The translations under genes were made by a program, and so were the position numbers. Positions 16,401 to 27,752 of a stretch of DNA of 64,000 nt are shown piece by piece. Below the pieces are notes generated by a model, which saw only the letters and a list, made by a program, of their open reading frames with translations, was not told the origin of the DNA and did no database searches. Within the stretch, counting starts at the first letter, position 1; each line of letters opens with the position of its first letter. The stretch is from Bugula neritina (lineage: Eukaryota; Bryozoa; Gymnolaemata; Cheilostomatida; Bugulidae): NCBI GenBank assembly GCA_964035545.1, contig OZ037768.1:10806741-10870740 (forward strand), read 5' to 3'.

Positions 16401-19400
16401 ATCTAGAGCAGTTCATCACGTGTATGCCTCTACAGCAGGCCATGGCCCAGCATGGAATTCAAGCTCTACCTTTGATGTGTGTGAGAAGTGAGAAACTTGT
16501 GTTATGCAGGGCATTAGTTACGTTGTACGACTTACTTAATGCTGTGGGTTACTAGTTGATTTATTACTGCAGCTGCAGGCATCATTGCTGGTGCTAAATA
16601 TTTTCAATTGCAATATTAAATTTAAATAATTCACACAACACTTGAATGTGTTTCTTGTGTATTAAGTTACAGTGAACACTGTTTCTATATTTTAGTCTAG
16701 TTAACTGCAATGCCTCACACTTTCTCACAGGTTTTCGCATTATTGTTTCATGTGTCTCACGTATGATTGTCCAGAGCTACTGGATTTCTAACATGATCCT
16801 CCTTGCTTGTATAATACCATTGTAAAGCAGTCACTGTATTACATGTTAATTTGTTGATCTGACTTCCAGATTCAAATCGGATTCAGATATACACGGTAGT
16901 ATAAAGCAGCAAACACCGACGTCGAGTAACGGTGGAAGTGCTAGCAGCGGAATTATCTCCCCCATGATACATAGGAGAGGTTAGTGTAGCTGTATCTCAT
17001 TGCTCTAAGGTGCTGTTTGTTTGCTCTTCATATTCTGTACGTTTTTCTACTTATTGTGAAAGTCAGTCATGGGTTATGAAATGAAGTAAGTGGTGAATCT
17101 AGAAAGGCTGGTGCAATTGTAAAGCAGTAGGCTCAAGTGTTGTTCGTTTTCACTCAAGTCAACAAATAACAAATATGTTCATTCCTAAGTTATTGCTTTG
17201 TGTTACAGGCTGGCTTTTCTTTGTATTTCATCAATTTCATTATACAGTTTCTCTAAGAGTTTTTTGGGCAAAATAAACGGCAATTGCAATGAACATTACT
17301 AGATAATATCTGGTGATGGTAGTATAGTAGTAGCAATAGTAGTTAATGACGTTTAGTGGTTGTTATGACTACAGCTTTGTATTGTATCATGTAGTATTGC
17401 TAGCACTTGTGTTGCAAGTACAAGCTGCGCTATATTGATCATTGGCCACTACAGCTATTGTCATAGACCAATTTATACTGATTTAATATTTGACTGTCTA
17501 CGTCTCACATTACTAGCCCATCATTAGCTGTGAAACATTATCTGCTTCCATGTCCAATAGGTTTGAGGTAGACTGGATGCATAGGCCCAAGTAACACACT
17601 ACAGCATACTTACAGCAGTGTGTTACTGTTGAAGCTTTACTTGCCTTTATTGTGTAGTCATATAGAGTAGTGTAGAGTAGTGTAGAGTCATAAAGAGTAG
17701 TGTAGAGTCATATAGAGTAGTGTAGAGTCATGTAGAGTAATGTGGAGTCATATAGAGTCGGGTAGAGTCATATAGAGTAGTGTAGAGTCATATAGAGTAG
17801 TGTAGAGTCATATAGAGTAGTGTAGAGTCATATAGAGTAGTGTAGAGTCATGTAGAGTCATATAGAGTAGTGTAAAGTCATATAGAGTAGTGTAGAGTCA
17901 CATAGAGTCATAGTGTAGAGTCATATAGAGTAGTGTAGAGTCATCTGCAGTCAGTAAAGGTGAAAACAATTCTGGTGTTTCAAGTAGTCAAAGCCATTGC
18001 TATGCAGAGAATGCCAAATATCTACACTCTCACTACCTCCTAGCTTTACCTCCCAACTGCATCTCAACACTTGTGAGTCTCACATAAATCTCTAAATTGA
18101 CTTTCAGTTTTGGAAGTGGGTGGAAATCCAGGCAATGCAGGCAACCCGATGGCTCTTGACATGAGATCTTCTGGCACCAACACTGCTGGCAACGGTGCTC
18201 CTGCTGGAAGCAACTCTGCCCCTGCCAAGGTAAGACAGCTGGCTGCTTGCACAGGTTTTGTTTGCTCAAGATGACACTTCCAGTTTACTAGCTGAAACTT
18301 GACTACTGTTAATAGAATCTACAGGCTGAGTTAGTAGAATAACTAGTAAGATACAGAGTGATGGTTAACTGTGTGTTTAGTAATGAGTGGCTAGTACTGG
18401 GATACCTGAGGGATTCATTAGTCACTGCTCAGGTTCAGCTGCTGTGGACACAGAATTTAGTACTTGATTCCGCTTGCCCCTCAATTGGCTCCATTGTTTT
18501 CCACTAACAGCTCTGCTGGTTGGAACAGTTTTCTCTGTTGACACTTTTTCGAGTTGAAATTCTGTTGTGGCCGACTAAGCTACTCAGCTTAATCTACATG
18601 CACATCATTTGTCAGTGCACTAGTGCCATGTAGAAGTAACCTATAGGATAATGTCACAGTTACACTCCATAGAGTGTAGCATACACCCAGTCCTGTCAGA
18701 TTTAATGACCAGGCGGAACTAAGGTGTGGGTGATGAAGCAGCTTTTATTTTTAATGTTGTTTTGGAATAAAAAAAGTTGGAATAACCTTTCTAATTTTAT
18801 ATTGTTTAAGGGAGGCGATATGTTGATGCAGGAGGAGTTAACTTGTAATTAATGGTTTCTATTAAGAATGTTCTAGAGACATGATCAGCCCATGGGCCTT
18901 GTCCTGCCCATGGGCTGATCTTGCGGTTAGACTGGTCTTGTTGTTGTAAACCTGATGAGTAATTATTTTACACTGAGTCAGGTGTGATTAGTGTTTGTAG
19001 ACAAGTTATCTTCTCTTGTTTGTTTCAAGCCCTCGTCAAGTTGAGGTTTTGATCTAGTTTGGAATAGATGTAATTCCATAGATTCTGTGAGAGATTAATC
19101 TCCAGTATTACAAGCCAAACACACTATTTCCATTAGTGAAGGTCACTGGGCTACATGCTGGTAAACATGTCTGCTTAGGATATCTGAAGTAGACGCTATC
19201 CTTCCACGTATAGATGTATTGCATCACATTTCATCCATACTTCTAGTTGGTGAATAAATATACTGTATACTTCTACTGTGACTAACGTGTCTCTATTCTT
19301 GCAGTATGTAGATGGGTCAGGCTACTCACCTATGAACGGAATGCCCCCTATCCACCTGTCTATGGGCATGCCCGGCCTTGCACCTCCCCAGTCTGCAGGC

Positions 19401-22344
19401 ATGTCTCAGCCACCACAGCAGCACCACGGCTCCCTACCGGACTTATCTAATCTTGGTTTTAGCAATTCACCTATACAAGGGCACAGTAACTCTCCAAATC
19501 CTGGTTTGTTCATTTCGTAATCATTGCACATTTTGTATATCATCAGTATTTACTACGCTGGGTATACTGTGTTTGGTAAGCAGCTGTCTGAAGGATTTTC
19601 TCTTATTAGTAATTATGCTGGCAGGTAGTTATTTGTTGAGTAAGTTAGCCACCTAGTCTAGTGGCTGCAGTGCAGGTAGGCTAGCAGTTGTCTACAAGTA
19701 TTACATTAGTAAACCTGCTGCATTCTTTTATACCCAGAGGATAATAAATAGAGTAACTCTGCCATTTACTAGATCACCTTACGCCCGTGACTTGGCATTT
19801 TATGTAATGACTATAAAATAGTCTGTAAAGACACTTTCATGTGTTGTCTAGTCAACGGCACGCATCACTGTTGAGTTAGACACACTAGCTAGTTTACTGT
19901 ATGCTAATCCATGTGTTGGTGTAGGTCTGTGTTCACCACCTAATGATGGGTATGGCAGGATGGTGAGCACCTCCATGCCTCCCCCAGATAGTCCTTCATC
20001 AATCAGACCCAACGGCAGCCGGCAGCAGAGCCCTCTGGTTGGTAGTCCTACACAGATGCAGGTTTGTTGCTTCTTCTCCCAGTAAACTCTAGTACAGTGC
20101 TCACTTTGTATCTCACAGATTCCTTCCTCCCGAAATTTCATAGCTCACGAGAAGGGCTTAGACCCTCGGTTTGTGGCATATGTGTGTGTAGGGACAAAAT
20201 ATCCGAATTTAACGGATCCATGAGTTGAATCTGGTATTCTGCTATGTTACAAATTGAGGTTTCAGGACCCTTAGCTTAGTTAGACACAGAGGGAGCACTG
20301 TAATATGCATGCACTTAAAATGGGAAGACAATTCATTAAAATTCAAAACCCTGCACTGGAATTGGTTGAGGTAAATGCAAAGGAATATTTGTGGCATGAG
20401 GAGTTATCTGTCCAAAGTAAATCAATTCAATCTATCTGAACCAATCTCAACATGAGGTCAAACATTGTAAAACGAAGCTACTCAAAATCCATGTCTCTTC
20501 ACAGCAGCATGTGTCTAACAACTTGTAATGTTGTCCAGGAAGAAGTATTGTAGTCTGGAAATACATTCATCACTGTCACTATTAATACTGTTACTAGTAG
20601 TACTAATATGTGCCGTCACTGCTACTTGCCAGCCCTACTACTTATTAGTGCTACTAGTTGTACCACCACAGCTGTTGGTTGGGCCAGAGTTGCAATGCAT
20701 ATTGTGTTACAGGGTGTGCCTTATCCCTTTCCATACTTCCCACAACAACTGCCCATGCACATGTCTGCACCTTTACCAATTGGGCAAGCATCACCACAGC
20801 CAGGGGGCCTCTTGTCCAGTGCCAATCCTTTGTCTCATAGCATTCCATTAGGGCAGCAGCAGCAGCCCTCTCACCAGCAGCACAATAAACCACCAACTAG
20901 CCTGGATAAACAAATAGTCAACGAAACCATAAGAAGGCGGATTAGTGACAAAATGCTTGCTCAACAAGTAAGTAATAGTAAAGTATACTTTAACAGTTAA
21001 AAATTTTGTTGTATGTTCCTACAGTATATCAGCGCATAAATAACTTAGGCTCTTTGTTTTTAACTGGATAACTTTTCTTAACAAGCTTTGAGTTTGTGCA
21101 GCACCAACTTACATATCATAATATTGTACTGCATCACTATTTTCTCCGAATCGAGCTGCTTTGTGTTGCTTAGAATTTTATTGAATATTTGCCACAATAA
21201 ATAGAACTGTATTATGGCACCTGGCAATGTCTTCTGTAATACAGACCATTTTGTGTTCTTGTAGCAAGCCCACCAGCAGTATAGACAAAGCACGGAGAAG
21301 AACGTGCCATCTCCCAGCTCGCCGGGCACGCCCCCTGTGAGGTCACCAGAAAGCTGCCCACCAACCAATCAGCATACTGTGGGCGGAACAAACGACAGTA
21401 ACATTAGCTATGCCCTTAGCCCAGGCTCCCACTCATCCCTACAGCAACAGTTTGATCAAGTAACTATGGTACGTCTCCAGGGGCTTATAACTCCCCATCT
21501 ACTCACACACCATCATACATTGTTTCTATTCTGCTCCACTTGCGAAAATATTCATCTCCAGTCAGCTGTAGCTTCATATGTTTGTACATGTGAATTATTT
21601 GATAATCTGTCCACAATGTGCTGTTACTTGAAAGTGGTGTATAATATTACATGTCATATTATATATATTCTCTCAATATTGGCTTGTTGTATAAAATTGT
21701 AGGACAGTAGTTCAGGTGGAGGTAATCACTTCACTAATGGGAATCCCCACGATAGCCCTTTTATACACGATCACAGGCATCCAATGAAACAGCATTCTAT
21801 ACCCAACATAGTATTAACAGGTCAGTGTCTGGTTCTAAGCTTTTGCATCCTTCCCTGTGTGTCTTTTTTCAAATTTACTGAATTACATTATCATGATTTC
21901 AGAACAGGTTTGGCCATTGTAATTACCACGTGTCAATTGGGAAGGAGTAAATACTGATTTAGCTAAGAACGAATTTACTAGGGGTCAATGACCTCAATAG
22001 TTGACACCTCCTCACTATCTGTTAGCCACACTTTACACTGTACAGGCTTAAGTTCTAGCACGTCTGTAATATGTTTTCATGCTGTTGGTCTTGGGAGTTA
22101 TCTCACTGTCAAATCCGGGTGTCTATTTGTAGGAGTAGATGACAACTGCTATGGTCAATATTTCGATAAAGACTTTAGGCCACTGATGAGCGCATCTCTC
22201 TCATTTGATGATGTTTTTAATAGTGACGAGCAATTTAAGAATGAGTTGACGCCGTTAGACTTTGAAGGTTTGCAGATGCTGGAAGACCCTACAAATGTGT
22301 TGGCAGACCCGAGCACGGAAGAGCAACTCCGACTATGTGGCTAA
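13410..22344 (+). CDS. CRTC: CREB-regulated transcription coactivator (CRTC/TORC), complete, 12 exons
   Basis: Coactivator that enters the nucleus when dephosphorylated and binds the CREB bZIP domain. Exons: 13410-13535, 15323-15376, 15697-15906, 16196-16380, 16870-16979, 18108-18229, 19305-19503, 19925-20061, 20713-20967, 21265-21468, 21703-21820, 22133-22344; phases agree at every junction (643 residues, the usual size). Exon 1 encodes the CREB-binding start (NPRKFSEKIALMRAKEAEA). Exon 3 has FKTGSLPNINHSLQQQ, like vertebrate GGSLPNVNQ. The exon 4/5 junction gives WKKFKSDSDIHGS, matching the SIK/14-3-3 site WRRTNSDSALHQS. Exon 7 has HGSLPDLSNLGF, matching the second regulatory site. Exon 11 ends HSIPNIVLT, matching the export-signal region GIPNIILT. 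The last exon is the acidic activation domain (SLSFDDVFNSDEQF, LTPLDFEGLQMLEDP, VLADPSTEEQ). The middle is Gln/Pro-rich. It lies between two SKP1/X blocks. Confidence 0.97.
17640..17945 (+). repeat. Minisatellite, about 20-base unit, in CRTC intron 5
   Basis: About 15 tandem units of the type GTCATATAGAGTAGTGTAGA, with shorter 10-base variants and point changes toward the middle. It ends about 165 bases before exon 6 of CRTC. Confidence 0.92.
18883..18920. repeat. Perfect 15-bp inverted repeat with 8-base loop in CRTC intron 6
   Basis: GATCAGCCCATGGGC at 18883-18897 is followed by an 8-base spacer and its exact reverse complement at 18906-18920. Each arm is GC-rich in an AT-rich intron, so the transcript could fold into a stable hairpin. 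Function is unknown. Confidence 0.85.
20095..20300 (+). mobile_element. MITE with TA target site, Tc1/mariner-like ends (copy 1)
   Basis: About 206 bases in CRTC intron 8. The ends are imperfect inverted repeats: CAGTGCTCACTTTGTATCTC on the left, and CAGTGCTCCCTCTGTGTCTA read inward from the right. They are flanked by TA on both sides (20093-20094, 20301-20302), the target duplication of the Tc1/mariner group. The interior has no reading frame. A second copy with a matching interior lies at about 58926-59119 in the opposite orientation. Confidence 0.7.
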
Positions 22345-25300
22345 TAACAGCGCCATTCTATTTGTGGTTAATAGTATACATTGCCCCTCATTTACTATGT
22401 ATAGTGTACAGGATGTATGTTCTATTGATATATGGGATCCCTAAAGCTGCCCCTCATGAAATTCTTATAGTTTTCCACAGCTCAGATGCTATAATAATCA
22501 AATTTATTCTATTATATACATTATCTATTATATCTAATTGAATGTATTATATTTAATGGGGTTTAACTATTTTGGCATTTGTCTCAGATTTTTATTATTT
22601 CAAGACTAAATTTTGTACAGTGATTTCACTATTACATCGTAATATATTCAGATATATTAAAGAGTATAGATTCTATTAATATATTATTTTATATTGGTTA
22701 TGCTGCAGACTTACTATTTTTACTACCATCCTTTAGAAGCACTGCACAATATTTTTGTAAGATTTATCCATTTGCACAATGTTAATAAGCTGTACATTTT
22801 ATATGTTTCACTGGTACAGATTATAGGGTGTAGGTAGTGCATGCCAATGTCGGAGTTGTGATATAATGTTATATATTTTTCTCCAGTTATTTTGAGTTTC
22901 CATCAATTGTTTTCAGTACTTGAAAAGATTTAAGACAAAGCTTTTTAGTTTGGTGTTGAATTGGATAATGTGACGTGTATCCAAAAAACCATGGATGTGT
23001 GCATGCTCCACCTTTACCAATAATCTTTCTTATAACATCCTCAATACTTTTATACATTTTTTTTCTTAAAGTTACTTGAGAATTGGTTCTATGTTAATTA
23101 CCCATCAGTCAAATGGTTCAATACAATGATCTATTTGTAATAATGTCAAGATTTCCCCCTAATTTTCTCCTCGCAGTTGGTATTTTTAACTTAATTACCA
23201 AAAACTCCAAGTCTAACAATTAAATAATTAAGGTTATATTTGTATACCTATTTTCAACCATTGACACATGTGCAATCTGTGCCTACAAGTGAAAGTAACA
23301 CACTGATTGGTTATATTGGTAATCTATGTTTTGGTTGGTAGCTGTAACTAATGATTTTTATAATGAGTCCTGGCTCCTTTAAACCAATTATCCACCTACA
23401 CTATGCTCTCTAATCCATTGTAAAAGCATCTATTTTCGCCTATCTTGTATATGGAACCTTTGTAGATATTCAGTGCTTCACTGCGATTTTTCAACTTTGT
23501 TTAGCAAACCATATTATTTTTATGTTTTATTGGGACTCTTGTCATTTTTGTTGTATGTATATTATAAATTATAAAATTCAAACTCTGGCAACTACCCAAC
23601 GTTTTTGTGAATCATTGCACATCCTCGAGAATAATTTCTCTTATTCTCATTAGACAGTTTTTCTATCAGCTAAGCTATTATCCATTCTGCTGTAGCATAA
23701 GTTTATTTTCAAGCCATACTATTTTTTCCTTTCACCCAACGAAAAATAGAAAACTCGGTAGATATGGAATGAATGGCATCAGGATATCTATAATGTTGGA
23801 TATGTATGTGTCCTATCCCAGGGCTTGCAACATATAACCAAAGGTAAACACTTGCTAGTGTTGCAGAGACTGGTAAAGGTTACCTACTAGTATATTATAC
23901 ACATGTGGTTTAGATGTTGTAGTAATGAAATCAACTATATAGACTATAGATAATGCAAACTATGCTCCTTCACTCCATGAAGTATATAAATGGAAGTGAG
24001 TAAAGCATCAATATAGTATAACCATAACCCTCCAAACTATTTAGCCCAGTCTATTAATATGGTCACCTCATTGCTCCTAACAAATTGTTTTTTTTTCTTC
24101 AAATCACAAAACTAATTTTCTGTTGCAATTTGTGGATAAGAAGGTGGATGTTGAATATTTGTTGAAGCCTTATATACATGAATGATATATTGCTTGGCAA
24201 TACATTGCTTTCGAAAAAAATGTAATGCAGCCTATAATATTGCACTTGGCATTATTTATCAAATGAATGACTTATATGCATGCAACTATGTAGTTATATC
24301 CCTAAAAAGTTATGGGAAAGTTGATTTCACAAGTTAAGCATTTAGCCCAGAATTAAAAATAACAGTACGTATTGTATGCCATATCATAATTAGCTGAAAT
24401 ATAATAGAACATAACTGGTTGTACATATCATACTTTGGGGATGGGTCAACATTTCGAAGGTCTTTTGGGCCAAAATATTTGCCTAGTGTAAATGCACATA
24501 CGTATGGCAACCCAATTGTATGGGTTTGAGGTTTAAACCTAAAACGTATTGTGAATTGGAAATCTTTTTATGCTGTTGAAACATTAAATATAAAGTTTTC
24601 AACACATTTGCAAAAGCTATCTCTCTTTACTTGACATTAGAATAAACTACAATGTAAAAGTTTTCAACATATTTGCAAAAGCTATCTCTTCACAAGACAC
24701 TAGAATAAACTACCCAATTGAAACTTTAGGGCTAATTATTGGGTTTATTAGAAGTAATCATGTTTGTGAATTTTAGATAATCATCCACTTAACAGCTCTT
24801 GTTAACAGTGACTCCTCATCCTATGCAGAGAGAACACAACTCTAGAAGTTATTTAAAGGAATATAGGGTGTGATGTAGGCATGAATCGTGTGGTTATTAA
24901 GAATATGAGGAGAGATATGGAGATAGAGAGCAGAGACAGGAGAGATGCATGTGTTTGTTAAAAGTAAAATTAATGAATGTTTGTGTAATTATTGTTTAGG
25001 GATCATTTATGAGTAGTGATTTGGTGTTCAAATATACATGCAGGTAAAAATTTGTATAGCAGATTCAATGTATAGATGAATATGTGCCAGTTTGATAAAT
25101 TCAATATAATAATTTATTTGATAATTTTCTTTTTTAAACTGACAAACTCACAAAGTAGAGATGTCAGTTATTTCAAGAATATGGTTTATAATAACTCAAA
25201 TTTATTCATATACTCTGTAAATTATAGTTATTAATTTGCTAGTTTACCTATTATAATATATTGACTGAAGATAAATAATTCAGAAAAGAAAAAGATAAAT

Positions 25301-25757
25301 AATTCAAGTTTCACTATAGAAGAGATTTCAAGCAACTAAAACAGGCTAGATGAACTTCAATAAAGTATATAACACAGCATGTATTATATTTGCATGCTTT
25401 GGCCTCTGAGCAGCCTAACAGAGGAATAGAGAAAGAGACAAAGAGGATTCTCTTAGAATGTCATAGAGAAGTTTCCAGAGAATAGGTTATGAGTATTATC
25501 TGTTAACTGAGCAGTTCATCTACACATCAGATAATATTAGCTGTAGTATGGAATGATTTGTGTAGAATATCTAGATAATAAACAGAAACATAAAAGAAAA
25601 TGAAAAGTTTGAGAATGAAATAAAAAGACGAATAAGAATAAACAGGAAACAGGGTTGTGGTGATAGCTATTGTAAAAGTCCGATATGAGATTCAACAGAT
25701 TTTAAATGAGAATAAACTGAAATCTCTTAAAAATTCTATTTAAATTGAGCTCTAACC
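22345..25757. other. CRTC 3' region and intergenic stretch to X2
   Basis: CRTC and X2 converge here. 22345 to about 24590 looks single-copy and AT-rich with no supported exon; it should hold the CRTC 3' untranslated region. From about 24590 on, the sequence belongs to the duplicated unit and reappears at 36950 and beyond. At 24590-24725 a unit of about 65-70 bases (TTTTCAACAYATTTGCAAAA core) occurs twice in tandem. Confidence 0.55.
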
Positions 25758-27752
25758 TTATTCATTGCTCTGAACACAGCAACAGAAAAACTTCAAAAAT
25801 CGATTTCTTCGGCTCTGGGGTGTGACCGGTTCTTGAACTGATTCAAACTCTACAAATTATAGCATCTCTTTTGACATATAATAACTATATTTCCACTAAT
25901 TTTGTTATTGGATTTATTTCATAATAGTGGCTTCACAATGTTATGGTAAATGATATTGGGCTACATGGAAAACTCTGATCATGTTATAGAAGTTATTTTA
26001 AATCTTGTCTAAGTACAACTCCATCTCGATATTTCTTAATAGCAATGACAGAGGCTAATTTATAGATTACAAATCAACTTGAGCTTTATTGGTAACTTTA
26101 GAGCATTAATTAAATATATCCATCTTTACACCCAAATTCTTACTCATTAAAATCGAATAATTCACGCTATTTATCAGAAAGTAGCATTTTAATAATAAAA
26201 CCTTAATTCCTGAATCAAATATACTGACCACTATGTCCTTCATTAGGTGATTCAACAGACTTTTGTAGTTGTCTCTCCCTGACTGCTTGTCTGACACTGT
26301 TGAGAGGAGAGTTGGGTGAGTCTCCACCGGCCAGTAAAAGTTCTGTTGCAAAGTATATCAAATGTGTTGCAGCTTAAAATTGTTAGTTGAAGACTGATTT
26401 ATCATTTCTTATAACCCATCAACTTATAGTTTCTTGTTTATAATGGAAAAAAATTGTTTTCTCATATCAAATTTGCAATGTTAGTCAGTAGCGGAAATTA
26501 CATTTATATAAACTTGTGGAGATAAAAAAACAAAAGGAAAATATATTGTACCATTGCAATCCTTGAGATTTATAGAGGCAAGTGGTAATGAGTTTACTTC
26601 CACTTTCTTCCCTGAAACACGTGTGTCTAGCATTTCTTTCTCTGCTGGTGTGAGTTTAGTGGGAGTGGCTTGTTTTATCTCTTTCTTGTAGAGTTTAGTA
26701 TCAGTGTTTGCTGTAACATTGCATAATAAATGGTTTCATGTAGAAACTTATACTAAAGATAGTATTTAAAATGACACCATAGATTTTTCAACTCGGCAAC
26801 AAGGTAATAAATTGGAAAAAAATAGGTGGGTAGCTAATTTAACTTACGCATAATAATATCCGAGCGAAGGTAAAGCTTGTGAGTTTTTGGCCGAGCTCCA
26901 GTCCCTTCAAACTTTTTCAGGAATTCTTCTAGCATTATTGGCTTCGCGGGTTGGTTTGACAAAGGAGCTGGGTTTCTGGTACGATGCGGTGTTTTTTCTG
27001 GTTCCAACTGCTCTGTAGGATGTGGAGGAAGAGAAGCTGGTATGTTAGCAGTAGACCTCCCATGCCAGCAGGCACCTGCACATCCACACTCATTCCATGG
27101 CCAATTCTCATCTATCACACTTATTTGGTTATTGACTTCATTGGTTGTACATGATCCTAATTCTTGAGTTTTGATTGGTTTCACAACAGCTTTGAAATTG
27201 TTAGGTGTCTTTTCACAAGAATATATAGGGGTGTGTGTTGAAAGTGACTCCGCCTTCTTTAAATTCTTCTCCTTTTTGTCCTTGCTGCAGCCAAACAAAC
27301 ATTCAATGATTCAAACCACTATTTAAACATGTAAAATGCTACATTACGCTGTATTATATTTGTAGAAAGTTTTATCATCCCATTTCATAATTGAACTACC
27401 AACATCTTACCTTTGACTGTCTAGAGCTTTTGTTTTCAGTGGAGAATACTCTTTAAAGACTAGTCCAAGTATAATGAAGTTATAGAATATTAACTCCCAT
27501 TGACTGTAACAAATAATTATCATACTCAATTAGGTAAATATTTTGAATGCTGAATTACAGCCAAATTTTAAGAACTTAAAGCGAAAACATAACATGCATA
27601 AAATTGTCCAATGATAAAAATAACAGAAAATTATCTAACTTGTTATTATATTTATGAAATAATAAAACTTACCAGTACAACTCCACCGCCAGGTGAGTAG
27701 ATACTAGCAGGTTAATCAAACAGATAAATTGAAGCAAAAACATATTTGACAT
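25758..27752 (-). CDS. X2: second copy of the X family, 6 exons
   Basis: 324-residue paralogue of X1 on the opposite strand. Exons: 27752-27673, 27503-27411, 27284-26848, 26710-26552, 26342-26229 and 25849-25758. Every splice site and phase of X1 is preserved, and the frame is open throughout. The length difference comes from two in-frame losses: three codons (VYQ) in exon 3 and nine codons in exon 4 (around IVKSTKNFRNE). The signature parts are kept: the hydrophobic start, WPWNECGCAGACWHGR, IMLEEFLKKFEG and the RNRFLKFFCCCVQSNE end. Indels in whole codons suggest selection on the protein. Function unknown; it ends tail to tail with CRTC. Confidence 0.78.
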
